DNA of 64,000 bases from Ruminiclostridium papyrosolvens C7 (GTDB lineage Bacteria; Bacillota; Clostridia; Acetivibrionales; DSM-1351): positions 22,007 through 86,006 of the forward strand of contig NZ_ATAY01000028.1 of the NCBI RefSeq assembly GCF_000421965.1, given 5' to 3'. Within the stretch, counting starts at the first letter, position 1. Every line of letters begins with the position of its first letter. The notes below the pieces were generated by a model. It was given only the letters and a program-made list of their open reading frames with translations. It ran no database searches and was not told the origin of the DNA. Shown piece after piece: positions 27,528-34,481 of the stretch. Both the position numbers and the translations under genes were made by a program.

Positions 27528-27952
27528 TTTTTTGCTTCGTCAACCAAATCTTCCATAGTAACGTCAAAGCCGTTAACCTCTTGGATTTTAGCCAGATAAT
27601 CGGCATATTCTCCCGGTTTGAGCATGGTCTTAAGAAGAGTATCCTCACCCATACAGCCATAGCTGTTCTGCAGTTCTGCATTATGTAAATCAGGGTAAAC
27701 GGTGCATCTTGCAGCCAGCTTTCCAAGGTAAGCATTGTAGTCGGTTTCTGGAGTATACTGGTTTTTCTTACCCGGAATCTGCACCTTGCGTGTGCATGCC
27801 TTTCTTATGGCTTCATCCTCTTCCGAAGTAATGGAGCAGATTTCCCACTCTATAGGCACCCCGTTTTCATCTACAAATCTCTTTGATGCAACATACTTTA
27901 CATTCTCATTGTCTAATACATTTTGCCTTAAAAAAGAACTTAATCCACTCAT
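27524..27952 (-). CDS. Tail assembly chaperone, short form (XkdN-like)
   Basis: A 142-residue protein (SSFLRQNVLDNENVKYVASK at the start, EVNGFDVTMEDLVDEAKN at the end) resembling XkdN. It lies between the tube gene and the tape measure gene, where the lambda gpG-like chaperone is expected. It ends in TAA immediately after an A-AAA-AAC heptamer and gives the G-like product; slippage makes the longer GT-like form, to 27345. Confidence 0.82.
   Translation of the reverse strand: MSGLSSFLRQNVLDNENVKYVASKRFVDENGVPIEWEICSITSEEDEAIRKACTRKVQIPGKKNQYTPETDYNAYLGKLAARCTVYPDLHNAELQNSYGCMGEDTLLKTMLKPGEYADYLAKIQEVNGFDVTMEDLVDEAKN
27527..27533 (-). other. Programmed -1 frameshift site (AAAAAAC)
   Basis: In the zero frame the codons GCA AAA AAC TAA contain the slippery heptamer A AAA AAC directly before the stop. 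A -1 slip gives CTA ATT AAC and continues for 60 codons of clearly protein-like sequence. This is the classic arrangement for G/GT tail chaperone synthesis. Confidence 0.85.
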
Positions 27953-27974
27953 ATTAATAACACCCTTTCCTTAT

Positions 27975-28451
27975 TTAACATTCCATTCCCGGAAGTACGG
28001 AGAATTTTTCATGTATTTCAAAATCTTCAAAAGTAAAGTCCATATCTTCATCCAGATATTCTGCATCAGCATCAAACTTTGTAAGAATTCCGCCGTCAAC
28101 ATTACAACCCTTTAAAATAACTGTCTGCCTGCCTGCACTGGAACTTGAATCTTCATTTGTTACCTGAATGTCAAAGTATATATCCTCTCCTGTGTCCTTG
28201 TATCTTGCCAGCAAATCTCTGAAAATAGAGGTATTGTAATGGAAGGTTGCAGAGCCGGTTCCCTTCCAGCCTGTAGCTTTGTTACCCTTCCCCGTTCTGC
28301 CGAGAATAGGTACTTCACTCTTGGTTTTTTCAACCTTTGCTTCAAGATTTATAGCCTGCATAAAATTATATCTTTTATCCTCAATAGTAACGTAACATTC
28401 TGCCAAAGATGCACTTAACGCATCCTTTCCATTCATTGTCTGCATATTCAT
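27975..28451 (-). CDS. Contractile tail tube protein (XkdM-like)
   Basis: A 158-residue protein (GKDALSASLAECYVTIEDKRY, ILGRTGKGNKATGWKGTGS, YNTSIFRDLLARYKDTGED) matching the XkdM tail tube family. It lies directly after the sheath gene, the standard order for contractile tails. The ATG used follows GGAGCGG; a second ATG two codons later is also possible. Confidence 0.85.
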   Translation of the reverse strand: MNMQTMNGKDALSASLAECYVTIEDKRYNFMQAINLEAKVEKTKSEVPILGRTGKGNKATGWKGTGSATFHYNTSIFRDLLARYKDTGEDIYFDIQVTNEDSSSSAGRQTVILKGCNVDGGILTKFDADAEYLDEDMDFTFEDFEIHEKFSVLPGMEC

Positions 28452-28466
28452 CCGCTCCTTTTTTTA

Positions 28467-29768
28467 TTATTGTACAACCGTTGTCATATAAAGCTGTTCC
28501 ATAGAATTCATAATAGTAACAGCATCCTGAATTACAATTGCCCTTTTGCTGTCTCCCTTTGAAATAACAACATCCTCAGGCTTAAAGTTTTCAATGGCCC
28601 TTATGCTCTGAAGTTCCTGATGATGCTTTACAACGTCATTCCAGAAGGAAATTCTTCCGGCTGCGTCATTTGGAACATTGCCGTTGTATTTAGTGTTAAA
28701 CAGAACCGCAATATCGTTTGCAATCTGATCAAGAACCCTGATTGTCTGATTTCTTCCGAAATCGTTGTTCTTGTCATCCGTGTAAGATACATAACTGTTG
28801 ATATCCTCTAATATACGAATGTCATCACCAACCCTGTGAAGAATAAATTTACCTTCTGAAACGGCAGCTTCAAGCTCGATTTGTCTGAAGTCCGCATTCA
28901 CGGTAAACTCGCCGTCATAAACCTTGTTTGTATTGCTCTTATTTACAGGGCAGCCTGCTGCTATACCTGTCACCCAGTAAACCAATGCTGATGAATTAAT
29001 TTCTTCTGCAACATCATTCTGAACACTGATAATACCTTCATAATCTGCCGGTGTCCTGTAAAGAACAGTCTGGAATTTAACTCCCGACTCATCCCTCATT
29101 CTTTTTGTGAACTCAACAAACAGGTCTGTTATCTCAGGCGATGTTTCCACACATCCAAGAGTATTGAAGGAATAGGACTCAATCTTGTCAAGAAATGTCT
29201 GGTAGTCCTCTACTGTAATATTCTCGCCGTTTGTTCCGCCAATCAGTTGTATTCCGCTTGTTAATGCAATTTCACCAACAATAAAATCAACAAAATCATT
29301 TGGAATCAATTCAGCCATGCTTGAAACCGTTTGGGAATCTACTCTGATTGTTCCCAGAAATGTTTGGACATCAAATTTGTTTGCATCATTACCGTGCTGT
29401 GCAATAACAATTTTAAGATCATTTCCTCTGGTTCCTGCATATTTTGCAGTAGCATATTTGCATGCCGCCTTCTGTCCTTTATTGAGCTTGTAGAAATATC
29501 CGGCTCTTATATGTCTGAACAAATCTCTGAGCCCCTTTAGTTTTTCATCCTTGATGTTGTAGCCGAAAATCTTCAGGGAATCTTTCTGGAAGCTGTCGGC
29601 ATCAACCTTGAAAACCTCTCCGTCAACGCCCCAGTCAAGAACCAGCGGCATTGCTGCATACCCCCTTTCGCTAAGTGTTGCGGTTGCCCTAGATGTGCTA
29701 ACAAAATTAATGTAGCTTCCGGGTAAAACCTTGTTTTGTTTTAAAAAAGTGCCTCCTCCAAGTGCCAT
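28467..29768 (-). CDS. Contractile tail sheath protein (XkdK-like)
   Basis: The 433-residue protein (MALGGGTFLKQNKVLPGSYI, RATATLSERGYAAMPLVLDWG, VNADFRQIELEAAVSEGKF) is a phage tail sheath of the XkdK family. Contraction of the sheath drives the tube. ATG 29768 was chosen because AAAGGTG precedes it and homologues begin there. Its presence makes this cluster a contractile (R-type) rather than a flexible (F-type) tail. Confidence 0.9.
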   Translation of the reverse strand: MALGGGTFLKQNKVLPGSYINFVSTSRATATLSERGYAAMPLVLDWGVDGEVFKVDADSFQKDSLKIFGYNIKDEKLKGLRDLFRHIRAGYFYKLNKGQKAACKYATAKYAGTRGNDLKIVIAQHGNDANKFDVQTFLGTIRVDSQTVSSMAELIPNDFVDFIVGEIALTSGIQLIGGTNGENITVEDYQTFLDKIESYSFNTLGCVETSPEITDLFVEFTKRMRDESGVKFQTVLYRTPADYEGIISVQNDVAEEINSSALVYWVTGIAAGCPVNKSNTNKVYDGEFTVNADFRQIELEAAVSEGKFILHRVGDDIRILEDINSYVSYTDDKNNDFGRNQTIRVLDQIANDIAVLFNTKYNGNVPNDAAGRISFWNDVVKHHQELQSIRAIENFKPEDVVISKGDSKRAIVIQDAVTIMNSMEQLYMTTVVQ

Positions 29769-29887
29769 GTAATTCACCTTTCCTTTCAAAAATTTTGTTT
29801 TATTAAATTATCAACCCCATCAAAAAATACATTTTAGAAATCTGCTTCTTTGAAAAGGTTGGTATTTCTGATTTTGCTGCTTTATTA

Positions 29888-30313
29888 CTACTGTTTAAGG
29901 CCGCCTTCCACAGCTATATTTTCCATAGGCTCCTCTGACGGTGTTTCCTTATAAACATAGAAATTGTAATTTACGTAAAAAAGTAGTACGCCCTCGACAA
30001 CCTCACAGCTCATTTTGGAGCCTCTGAACATGTCAGCTTCTATAAGAATAGACTCCAATGTGTCGTAGAGACGGTCTGCAACCTGACAAACTTCTGTATT
30101 TTTGTTTGCGGTTGCGGGACAATACTTAATAGTGAATCGCTGCTCTCTGTAGTACCTCTTCCCTGTTATCTGCTTCTGACTGAAATTATTAAGAGAAATT
30201 AAAAAGCAAGGTGTTGCCATCTCCTGCTCTGCCTCCTCCTTGTAAACCCCAACCGAACTGCCGAAATCCCGGCTCAGCTTAGTTGCAATTGCATCAATTA
30301 CCTCGATAAGAAT
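29888..30313 (-). CDS. Tail-completion-like protein (DUF6838-like), non-ATG start
   Basis: The frame is coding from about 30313: VIDAIATKLSRDFGSSVGVY then PCFLISLNNFSQKQ and a beta-rich end, resembling DUF6838 tail proteins that precede the sheath gene. The only ATG (30220) would cut off about 31 conserved residues and lacks a suitable site. At the proper N-terminus there is a strong Shine-Dalgarno (AGGGAGGG, 30320-30327) with an ATT codon six bases later. I therefore propose an AUU start. Upstream, a short frame with AAGGAGG and ATG (19 codons) overlaps it in another frame. Confidence 0.65.
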   Translation of the reverse strand: MLIEVIDAIATKLSRDFGSSVGVYKEEAEQEMATPCFLISLNNFSQKQITGKRYYREQRFTIKYCPATANKNTEVCQVADRLYDTLESILIEADMFRGSKMSCEVVEGVLLFYVNYNFYVYKETPSEEPMENIAVEGGLKQ

Positions 30314-30390
30314 AATAATCCCTCCCTGCTGTTTGAATTCTAATTAACATACAACTACCTCCTTACAAGCTTTTTTGATTTAATGGGAAC

Positions 30391-30420
30391 AAAAAAGGAG
30401 CCGGAATATTATCCGCTCCC
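30391..30420 (-). terminator. Terminator after the ArpU-like gene
   Basis: GGAGCGGATAATATTCCGGCTCC forms a stem followed by TTTTTT on the minus strand, separating the regulator from the tail genes downstream. Confidence 0.8.
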
Positions 30421-30471
30421 CATCAACTGCAAGTTCCTTTTGAAATATTTTGTTGTCTCTTTTTACAAATA

Positions 30472-30927
30472 CTATTTTACATCATATATACTGGTATTGG
30501 TTGGTATTGTTTTAAGGAATTTATCATGTTTTTTTCTTACGGTCTCCCATGAGTAGCTCATACATTCTCCCGTCTGCTCCCAGGTCAATCCGTCTATGTA
30601 GCGGTAAACCATTATCTGTCTTACGGTACTGTCCTCAATACTTTCTATAAATTCATAGGCCTTGTTAACTTTTTCCATAAGACTCTGTGTTTTGATTCTT
30701 ATTCGAACTCCAATCTCATTCCTCTCTTTAATACATTCCTCAGACATTTCCTCGCGTCCTGTAATTGTAAAGGATCTTGGCAAATAGGGGAACTGTGCCA
30801 TACTACCTCTTACCTTATCCGTTACAATCGTTTCGTTGTCTCCATAGCTTAATTCCTGAAGTTTTTCGTTTAGCTGTTTTATTTCTTTTTTTAGCTTAAT
30901 TATCTGACTTAATTCTTCTTTTATCAT
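30472..30927 (-). CDS. ArpU/RinA-like late regulator (sigma-70 region 4-like)
   Basis: A 151-residue protein with an N-terminal coiled coil (LKKEIKQLNEKLQELSY) and a C-terminal helix-turn-helix (about 112-137: MVYRYIDGLTWEQTGECMSY) of the sigma-70 region 4 type seen in ArpU-like phage regulators. It is the first gene of the tailocin cluster and divergent from the XRE repressor, so it probably switches on the tail operon. Confidence 0.72.
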   Translation of the reverse strand: MIKEELSQIIKLKKEIKQLNEKLQELSYGDNETIVTDKVRGSMAQFPYLPRSFTITGREEMSEECIKERNEIGVRIRIKTQSLMEKVNKAYEFIESIEDSTVRQIMVYRYIDGLTWEQTGECMSYSWETVRKKHDKFLKTIPTNTSIYDVK

Positions 30928-30966
30928 ATTACTCTCCTTTTATATAATTAATCACGCTGTTATTCC

Positions 30967-31122
30967 CATTCGGGAACAGATTGTTTAAAATAAATCTATA
31001 CTTAAATGAACTCAATATAATATTGTCTCTCATTGGGAACAATAAAATAATATCACCTGGATTTACCAATGTCAATAAAAAGTCTCCAAACGGAAAATAT
31101 AATTTGCATTTGGGAACAAAAG
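30967..31122. repeat. Three GGGAACA direct repeats in the tailocin control region
   Basis: CATT(C/T)GGGAACA occurs near 30967-30978, 31031-31042 and 31107-31118, all in the same orientation between the divergent ArpU-like and XRE genes. The last gives GAACAAAAGTTG, one base from a LexA-type GAAC-N4-GTTC dyad, and lies between the -35 and -10 of the XRE promoter. The repeats may bind the XRE repressor, LexA, or both. Confidence 0.6.
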
Positions 31123-31131
31123 TTGTATAAT
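31104..31131 (+). promoter_or_regulatory. Sigma-A-like promoter of the XRE repressor
   Basis: TTGCAT and TATAAT are separated by 16 bp, with GGAGGG and ATG at 31166 downstream. One of the GGGAACA repeats lies in the spacer, implying autoregulation or SOS control. Confidence 0.65.
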
Positions 31132-31165
31132 ATAATTGTTACGACTTACGCAGGAGGGTTTAAAA

Positions 31166-31492
31166 ATGGCATCTATCAATGAAAGAATAAAAGAGCTGAG
31201 GGCATCTCTGGGTTTTTCAGTTGATGAATTTGCAAAAATACTTGGTATTCACAGAAGTTCCGTTTATAGATATGAAGGAGAAAACGAAAAAGAGACTAGA
31301 GATGTCCCTATGAGTTTGGCTATAATAATTTCCGAAAAATTCAACGTAAGCCTTGATTGGCTTGGAGGACTAACCGATACAAAGCAGCCGGAACTAAGTA
31401 CAAAGGAACTTACAGAAGTGTATGCTTCTCTTAATGAGGAAGCAAAAAAAGAATTATTCAACTATGCAAATTATTTAAAAAATAAAGTGTAG
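31166..31492 (+). CDS. XRE-family repressor of the tailocin
   Basis: A 108-residue protein with an N-terminal HTH_3 domain (about residues 5-62: IKELRASLGFSVDEFAKILG, HRSSVYRYEGENEKE). The C-terminus is helical and has no peptidase domain. I chose ATG 31166 after GGAGGG. Its gene is divergent from the tailocin cluster, the usual place for its repressor. Its lack of a LexA-type protease domain means SOS control, if any, would act through LexA at the promoter. Confidence 0.85.
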   Translation: MASINERIKELRASLGFSVDEFAKILGIHRSSVYRYEGENEKETRDVPMSLAIIISEKFNVSLDWLGGLTDTKQPELSTKELTEVYASLNEEAKKELFNYANYLKNKV

Positions 31493-31559
31493 AAGTACGT
31501 TTCAAAATTGTTTACATAACATGTATTTCATAAATTGTTTTGCTTTTTCAAAGTAAAAT

Positions 31560-31595
31560 AAATAAAGGATTGAGATTATATCTCAATCCTTTATT
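31560..31595 (-). terminator. Terminator of the original tRNA-Leu gene
   Basis: AATAAAGGATTGAGA / TCTCAATCCTTTATT is a perfect stem adjacent to the 3' end of the tRNA-Leu fragment and would have ended that tRNA transcript. It also faces the XRE gene and may end that transcript on the other strand. Confidence 0.8.
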
Positions 31596-31656
31596 TGGTG
31601 CCGAAGACCGGAATCGAACCGGTACGGGAGGTTAGTCCCGCAGGATTTTAAGTCCT
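31596..31656 (-). other. 3' fragment of tRNA-Leu(UAA): phage attachment site
   Basis: This 61-nt minus-strand sequence runs from the anticodon stem-loop (AGGACTTAAAATCCT, anticodon TAA) through variable and T arms (GGTTCGATTCC) to CCA. No 5' half of the tRNA is present; the sequence beyond is unrelated AT-rich DNA. This is the classic scar left when an integrase uses the 3' part of a tRNA gene and restores the complete gene at the other end. It marks the left edge of prophage B; the intact tRNA-Leu should lie beyond the right edge. Confidence 0.85.
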
Positions 31657-31697
31657 ATATTTTAAAATATTGTTCATGTTTGTTAACTCCATATATA

Positions 31698-31746
31698 GAG
31701 CACCTTTCAGAAAATACCTATTTTACAGGATTTCTGAAAGGTGCTC
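31698..31746. terminator. Strong bidirectional hairpin at the prophage edge
   Basis: GAGCACCTTTCAGAAA and TTTCTGAAAGGTGCTC form a perfect 16-bp stem with a 17-nt loop, followed by ATTTTT on the plus strand. It insulates the prophage left end from the host flank. Confidence 0.75.
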
Positions 31747-31767
31747 ATTTTTGCTTCTTTCCAACGT

Positions 31768-31968
31768 TTATTTTTGTGAATAAAAATCATATATGATATG
31801 CTGATTGTCGTCTGTTTTGTCGTCCAACATTTTGGACTCTACTATCTGGATTTCGGTAAGTATGGTTTCGTATTCAAACAAATAATGCTTATCTTCATTA
31901 TTAAGTTTGGAATTTATAGTGTTAAACAATTCTATGCTTTTGTTTCTTAATAATTCTAATTGAGCCAT
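31768..31968 (-). CDS. Small prophage-edge protein of unknown function
   Basis: A 66-residue acidic protein (MAQLELLRNKSIELFNTINS at the start), mostly helical, not recognised. ATG 31968 follows GGAGG. It lies on the minus strand between the attachment site and the agr-like genes and is probably expressed in the lysogen. Short helical clostridial proteins of this type include Spo0E-like phosphatases, but the diagnostic SxxLD motif is absent. Confidence 0.55.
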   Translation of the reverse strand: MAQLELLRNKSIELFNTINSKLNNEDKHYLFEYETILTEIQIVESKMLDDKTDDNQHIIYDFYSQK

Positions 31969-32067
31969 TGTAATTCCTCCATAATTCGGTGAAAGTGTGT
32001 TTTCAAGCGGTGAAATTGAAGTTAAACAAAACATACTTAACGACAACTTCAATTTACAGATTATTTT

Positions 32068-32095
32068 TTCACACTTAATAATAAAATGCTATAAT
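32068..32095 (+). promoter_or_regulatory. Extended -10 promoter in the agr intergenic region
   Basis: TTCACA, 16 bp, then TGCTATAAT (extended -10) reading rightward. No open reading frame of useful length follows, but the transcript region contains hairpins, so it may drive a small RNA. Confidence 0.55.
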
Positions 32096-32260
32096 ACACA
32101 TAAGTTGAGCAGATATTCTTTTGAGCGCCTCCCAAGCTGTCTCAAAAGATGTTTATTAACAAGAATAAATAACAAAAAACATATCACCTCCATTTGCTGG
32201 TGTTTTTGTATAAACTATGTTTATAGTATATACTACGTTTTTTGTTATTTGTTGTGCCGT

Positions 32261-32293
32261 TCGGTAAAATGTCATTTTCGGTCGGTAAAATGT
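32261..32293. promoter_or_regulatory. Candidate LytTR (AgrA-type) binding site
   Basis: The 12-bp sequence TCGGTAAAATGT occurs twice (32261-32272 and 32282-32293) in direct orientation with a start-to-start distance of exactly 21 bp, the two-helical-turn spacing of AgrA/LytTR sites. The flank CCGTTCGG resembles the LytTR half-site. The encoded LytTR regulator (32420-33154) is the obvious candidate ligand. Confidence 0.5.
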
Positions 32294-32321
32294 TGTAAGA
32301 ATACAATAATTAACCATATTT

Positions 32322-32364
32322 AACGCAAACAGTATAATATTTGACTGTTTGCGTTTTGTTTTTT
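32322..32364 (+). terminator. Terminator upstream of the response regulator
   Basis: AACGCAAACAGT and ACTGTTTGCGTT form a perfect 12-bp stem followed by TTGTTTTTT. It ends the preceding non-coding transcript and separates it from the operon promoter at 32362-32390. Confidence 0.85.
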
Positions 32365-32390
32365 ACAGTAATCTAATATATTATTATAGT
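32362..32390 (+). promoter_or_regulatory. Sigma-A promoter of the agr-like operon
   Basis: TTTACA and TATAGT separated by exactly 17 bp lie 29 bp upstream of the response-regulator ATG, which has GGGAGGT as ribosome site. Confidence 0.6.
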
Positions 32391-32419
32391 AAAATAACTA
32401 ATTGGGAGGTAGTTATAAT

Positions 32420-33154
32420 ATGCTCAACTTAGCAATACTGGATGATGATAAGGGTACAATTGACGAAATGATTACAGAAATATCGGGATTATTTGAAAGA
32501 CATAATGTTGAAGGTGACATAATCATAGCAACAACGGACTATAATAAATTCCTTAAGGCAATTGATGAAAATAAAGTTAATTGTTGCATCATTGACATAA
32601 ACCTCATGGAAAAAACAAACGGCATGTCTGTTGCCAAACAAATTAGAGAAAGCAATCACGAAATAAAAATAATTTTTTACACCGCTTGTGCACATTTTAT
32701 TCAGATTGCATACGAAGTGCAAGCGTACTGGTTCGTCCATAAGCCACAATTGGACGTATTGGAAACGGCCTTATTAAGACTTAATGACGAAATAAAGCGC
32801 CAAAAGCAAAGAGTAATTTGTATAGAAGTTAACACAGGGGATAGAGAAAATTACGGACAATACTTCATACCTTTAAAAAGCATATATTATATAGATTGTA
32901 ATAACGAAAAAACGTATATACATACAGTTTTAGATAAGGTAGGACAGGTCGAATACGCTACAACCGAAACTTTAAAATCTTTAATGAGTCGTATTGACGA
33001 TCAAATTTTCCAGCAATGCCACAAATCAATTGTTGTTAATACAGAAAGAATATTACACAAATCAAATAAATCTCTTACATTGCATGATGGTTCTGTCTGC
33101 GACATTGGACCTCGTTTTCGAGGATATTTTAAAGATTGGAGACCCCAATTATGA
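32420..33154 (+). CDS. LytTR response regulator (AgrA-like), prophage-borne
   Basis: The 244-residue protein has a receiver domain with acidic residues D8-D10 and the probable phospho-acceptor D59 (CCIIDINLM), followed by a LytTR DNA-binding domain (about residues 135-244: FIPLKSIYYIDCNNEKTYIH, HKSIVVNTERI). This is the AgrA/ComE domain order. ATG 32420 follows GGGAGGT. Its stop overlaps the start of the kinase gene (ATGA), so the two are a coupled two-component pair. It lies inside prophage B. Confidence 0.9.
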   Translation: MLNLAILDDDKGTIDEMITEISGLFERHNVEGDIIIATTDYNKFLKAIDENKVNCCIIDINLMEKTNGMSVAKQIRESNHEIKIIFYTACAHFIQIAYEVQAYWFVHKPQLDVLETALLRLNDEIKRQKQRVICIEVNTGDRENYGQYFIPLKSIYYIDCNNEKTYIHTVLDKVGQVEYATTETLKSLMSRIDDQIFQQCHKSIVVNTERILHKSNKSLTLHDGSVCDIGPRFRGYFKDWRPQL

Positions 33155-34455
33155 TTCAAAATTTTCTTATTAATACTTTGTTCCCTGCGTTGACAGCAGT
33201 ATTGGTATATATGTTCCTTAAATTAAATTTTCGTTATAAAAGGTCAAATACCAAAATAACATTGTTTATTTTTGTATTTGGGGTCGTCAACGGAATTATA
33301 TCAACACTTTGGATGGAACTAATTGATATGACAAGCATATTGCAGATGCTTAAGCCAGTTACAATACTTATTATAAGTATAATTATGATAAAAGTTATTT
33401 TGAAAGTAAAATGGGTCCAAGCCATATCGTCATTTTTACTTATATTTGTTGCGTTCGGAATTGGTAATATAGTTGCTGCTATATTGCTAAATTTATTTGG
33501 AATGAATATTACAACAAAAACAGTATCGGAAAATTCGACCTTATATCTAATATCAAATATTTCTGCTTTTGTAATAGCTTTAATTATGGTTTTTACACTA
33601 TCTAAAATTTTGAAGTTCAGGAAAGTACAAAATTTAAACTCGTTGCTTGTTTTGTTTTGTGTAATTATAATAGTCGTAATTATATCTTCTCAAACATACG
33701 GTTCAGAGTCTAACAATATTATAGCTTTTTCTGTTCTAATGGGAATATTAATATTCTTTTTTGTAGTTATACTAGTAATTCATAATATGCAACAACAAAA
33801 AAATGAGCTCCAAGAAGAAATGAAACAGCAATCGTTTTATAATCAATCACTAGAAGAAACATTAATAAAATTGAGAGGAGTTAAACATGATGCGGTAAAT
33901 CACAACGAAACCTTAAGATTAATGTTAAAAAGAGGAAATACAGAAGAAGCTTTAGCATATTTAAATGAGTTCCAAGATACAGTAACAACTATAAATACTT
34001 CTTTATATAATATAAAAAATGTTGCTTTACACGCAATTATATCAGCCAAACTCGAAAAGGCGACACAAGCGGGTATTAGATTTGAATTCACATGCGTTGG
34101 TGAAATAAATGTACTATCAGGTATTAAGATATCTGATTTTTGTGAATTAATAGGAATATATCTCGACAATGCTATAGAATCTGCAGAAGGTACAAATGAA
34201 AAAATAATTGAAATGCAGTTTGTTTCTTATCCTAGCATGATTGAAATTAAATTAAGCAATAGTTGTAAAGAAATAGTTAATATTAAAAAAATAAATCAGG
34301 ATGGATATTCTACGAAGGGGAGTGGGCGTGGACACGGTTTGGCTATAGCAAATCAGATACTATCAAAATATAAATGCATTACTAACGAGGCTTACTTTTT
34401 TGATGATTTAATGCGTTACGAACAAAATATGAAAATAAAAAAGACTCCGGTTTGA
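33151..34455 (+). CDS. GHKL sensor histidine kinase (AgrC-like), prophage-borne
   Basis: The 434-residue protein has about six to seven N-terminal membrane segments (to about residue 215), a dimerisation region with LRGVKHDAVNH (phospho-acceptor His about residue 246), an N-box (IYLDNAIESA) and a G-box (GRGHGLAIANQIL). This is the AgrC/ComD family, which senses cyclic peptides. The final codons are followed by a hairpin. It is coupled to the LytTR regulator and convergent with the AgrD-like gene. Confidence 0.88.
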   Translation: MIQNFLINTLFPALTAVLVYMFLKLNFRYKRSNTKITLFIFVFGVVNGIISTLWMELIDMTSILQMLKPVTILIISIIMIKVILKVKWVQAISSFLLIFVAFGIGNIVAAILLNLFGMNITTKTVSENSTLYLISNISAFVIALIMVFTLSKILKFRKVQNLNSLLVLFCVIIIVVIISSQTYGSESNNIIAFSVLMGILIFFFVVILVIHNMQQQKNELQEEMKQQSFYNQSLEETLIKLRGVKHDAVNHNETLRLMLKRGNTEEALAYLNEFQDTVTTINTSLYNIKNVALHAIISAKLEKATQAGIRFEFTCVGEINVLSGIKISDFCELIGIYLDNAIESAEGTNEKIIEMQFVSYPSMIEIKLSNSCKEIVNIKKINQDGYSTKGSGRGHGLAIANQILSKYKCITNEAYFFDDLMRYEQNMKIKKTPV

Positions 34456-34470
34456 ATGGAGTCTTTTTTA
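34437..34470. terminator. Bidirectional terminator between agrC-like and agrD-like genes
   Basis: AAAAAGACTCC and GGAGTCTTTTTT form a stem with A and T runs on both sides, so it can end the convergent kinase and peptide transcripts. Confidence 0.85.
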
Positions 34471-34481
34471 TTTTACTTGTG

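Larger units (their letters stand above)
32102..32365 (+). ncRNA. Candidate structured RNA upstream of the agr-like operon
   Basis: From the promoter at 32068-32095 to the terminator at 32322-32364 the plus strand holds no convincing gene but several stems: TCTTTTGAG...CTCAAAAGA (9 bp), a perfect 14-bp inverted repeat AAATAACAAAAAAC / GTTTTTTGTTATTT (32167-32180 and 32237-32250), and the sequence ATCACCTCC, which is complementary to a Shine-Dalgarno (GGAGGTGAT). On the minus strand the same DNA has a perfect ribosome site GGAGGTG followed only by very short frames. It may be a regulatory RNA or an antisense-regulated locus; this is inference. Confidence 0.35.

Noticed and set aside
31997..32323. 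Plus-strand frame of 108 residues in the agr intergenic region
   Set aside because: No ribosome site, Cys-rich low-quality sequence and several stems; it looks non-coding.
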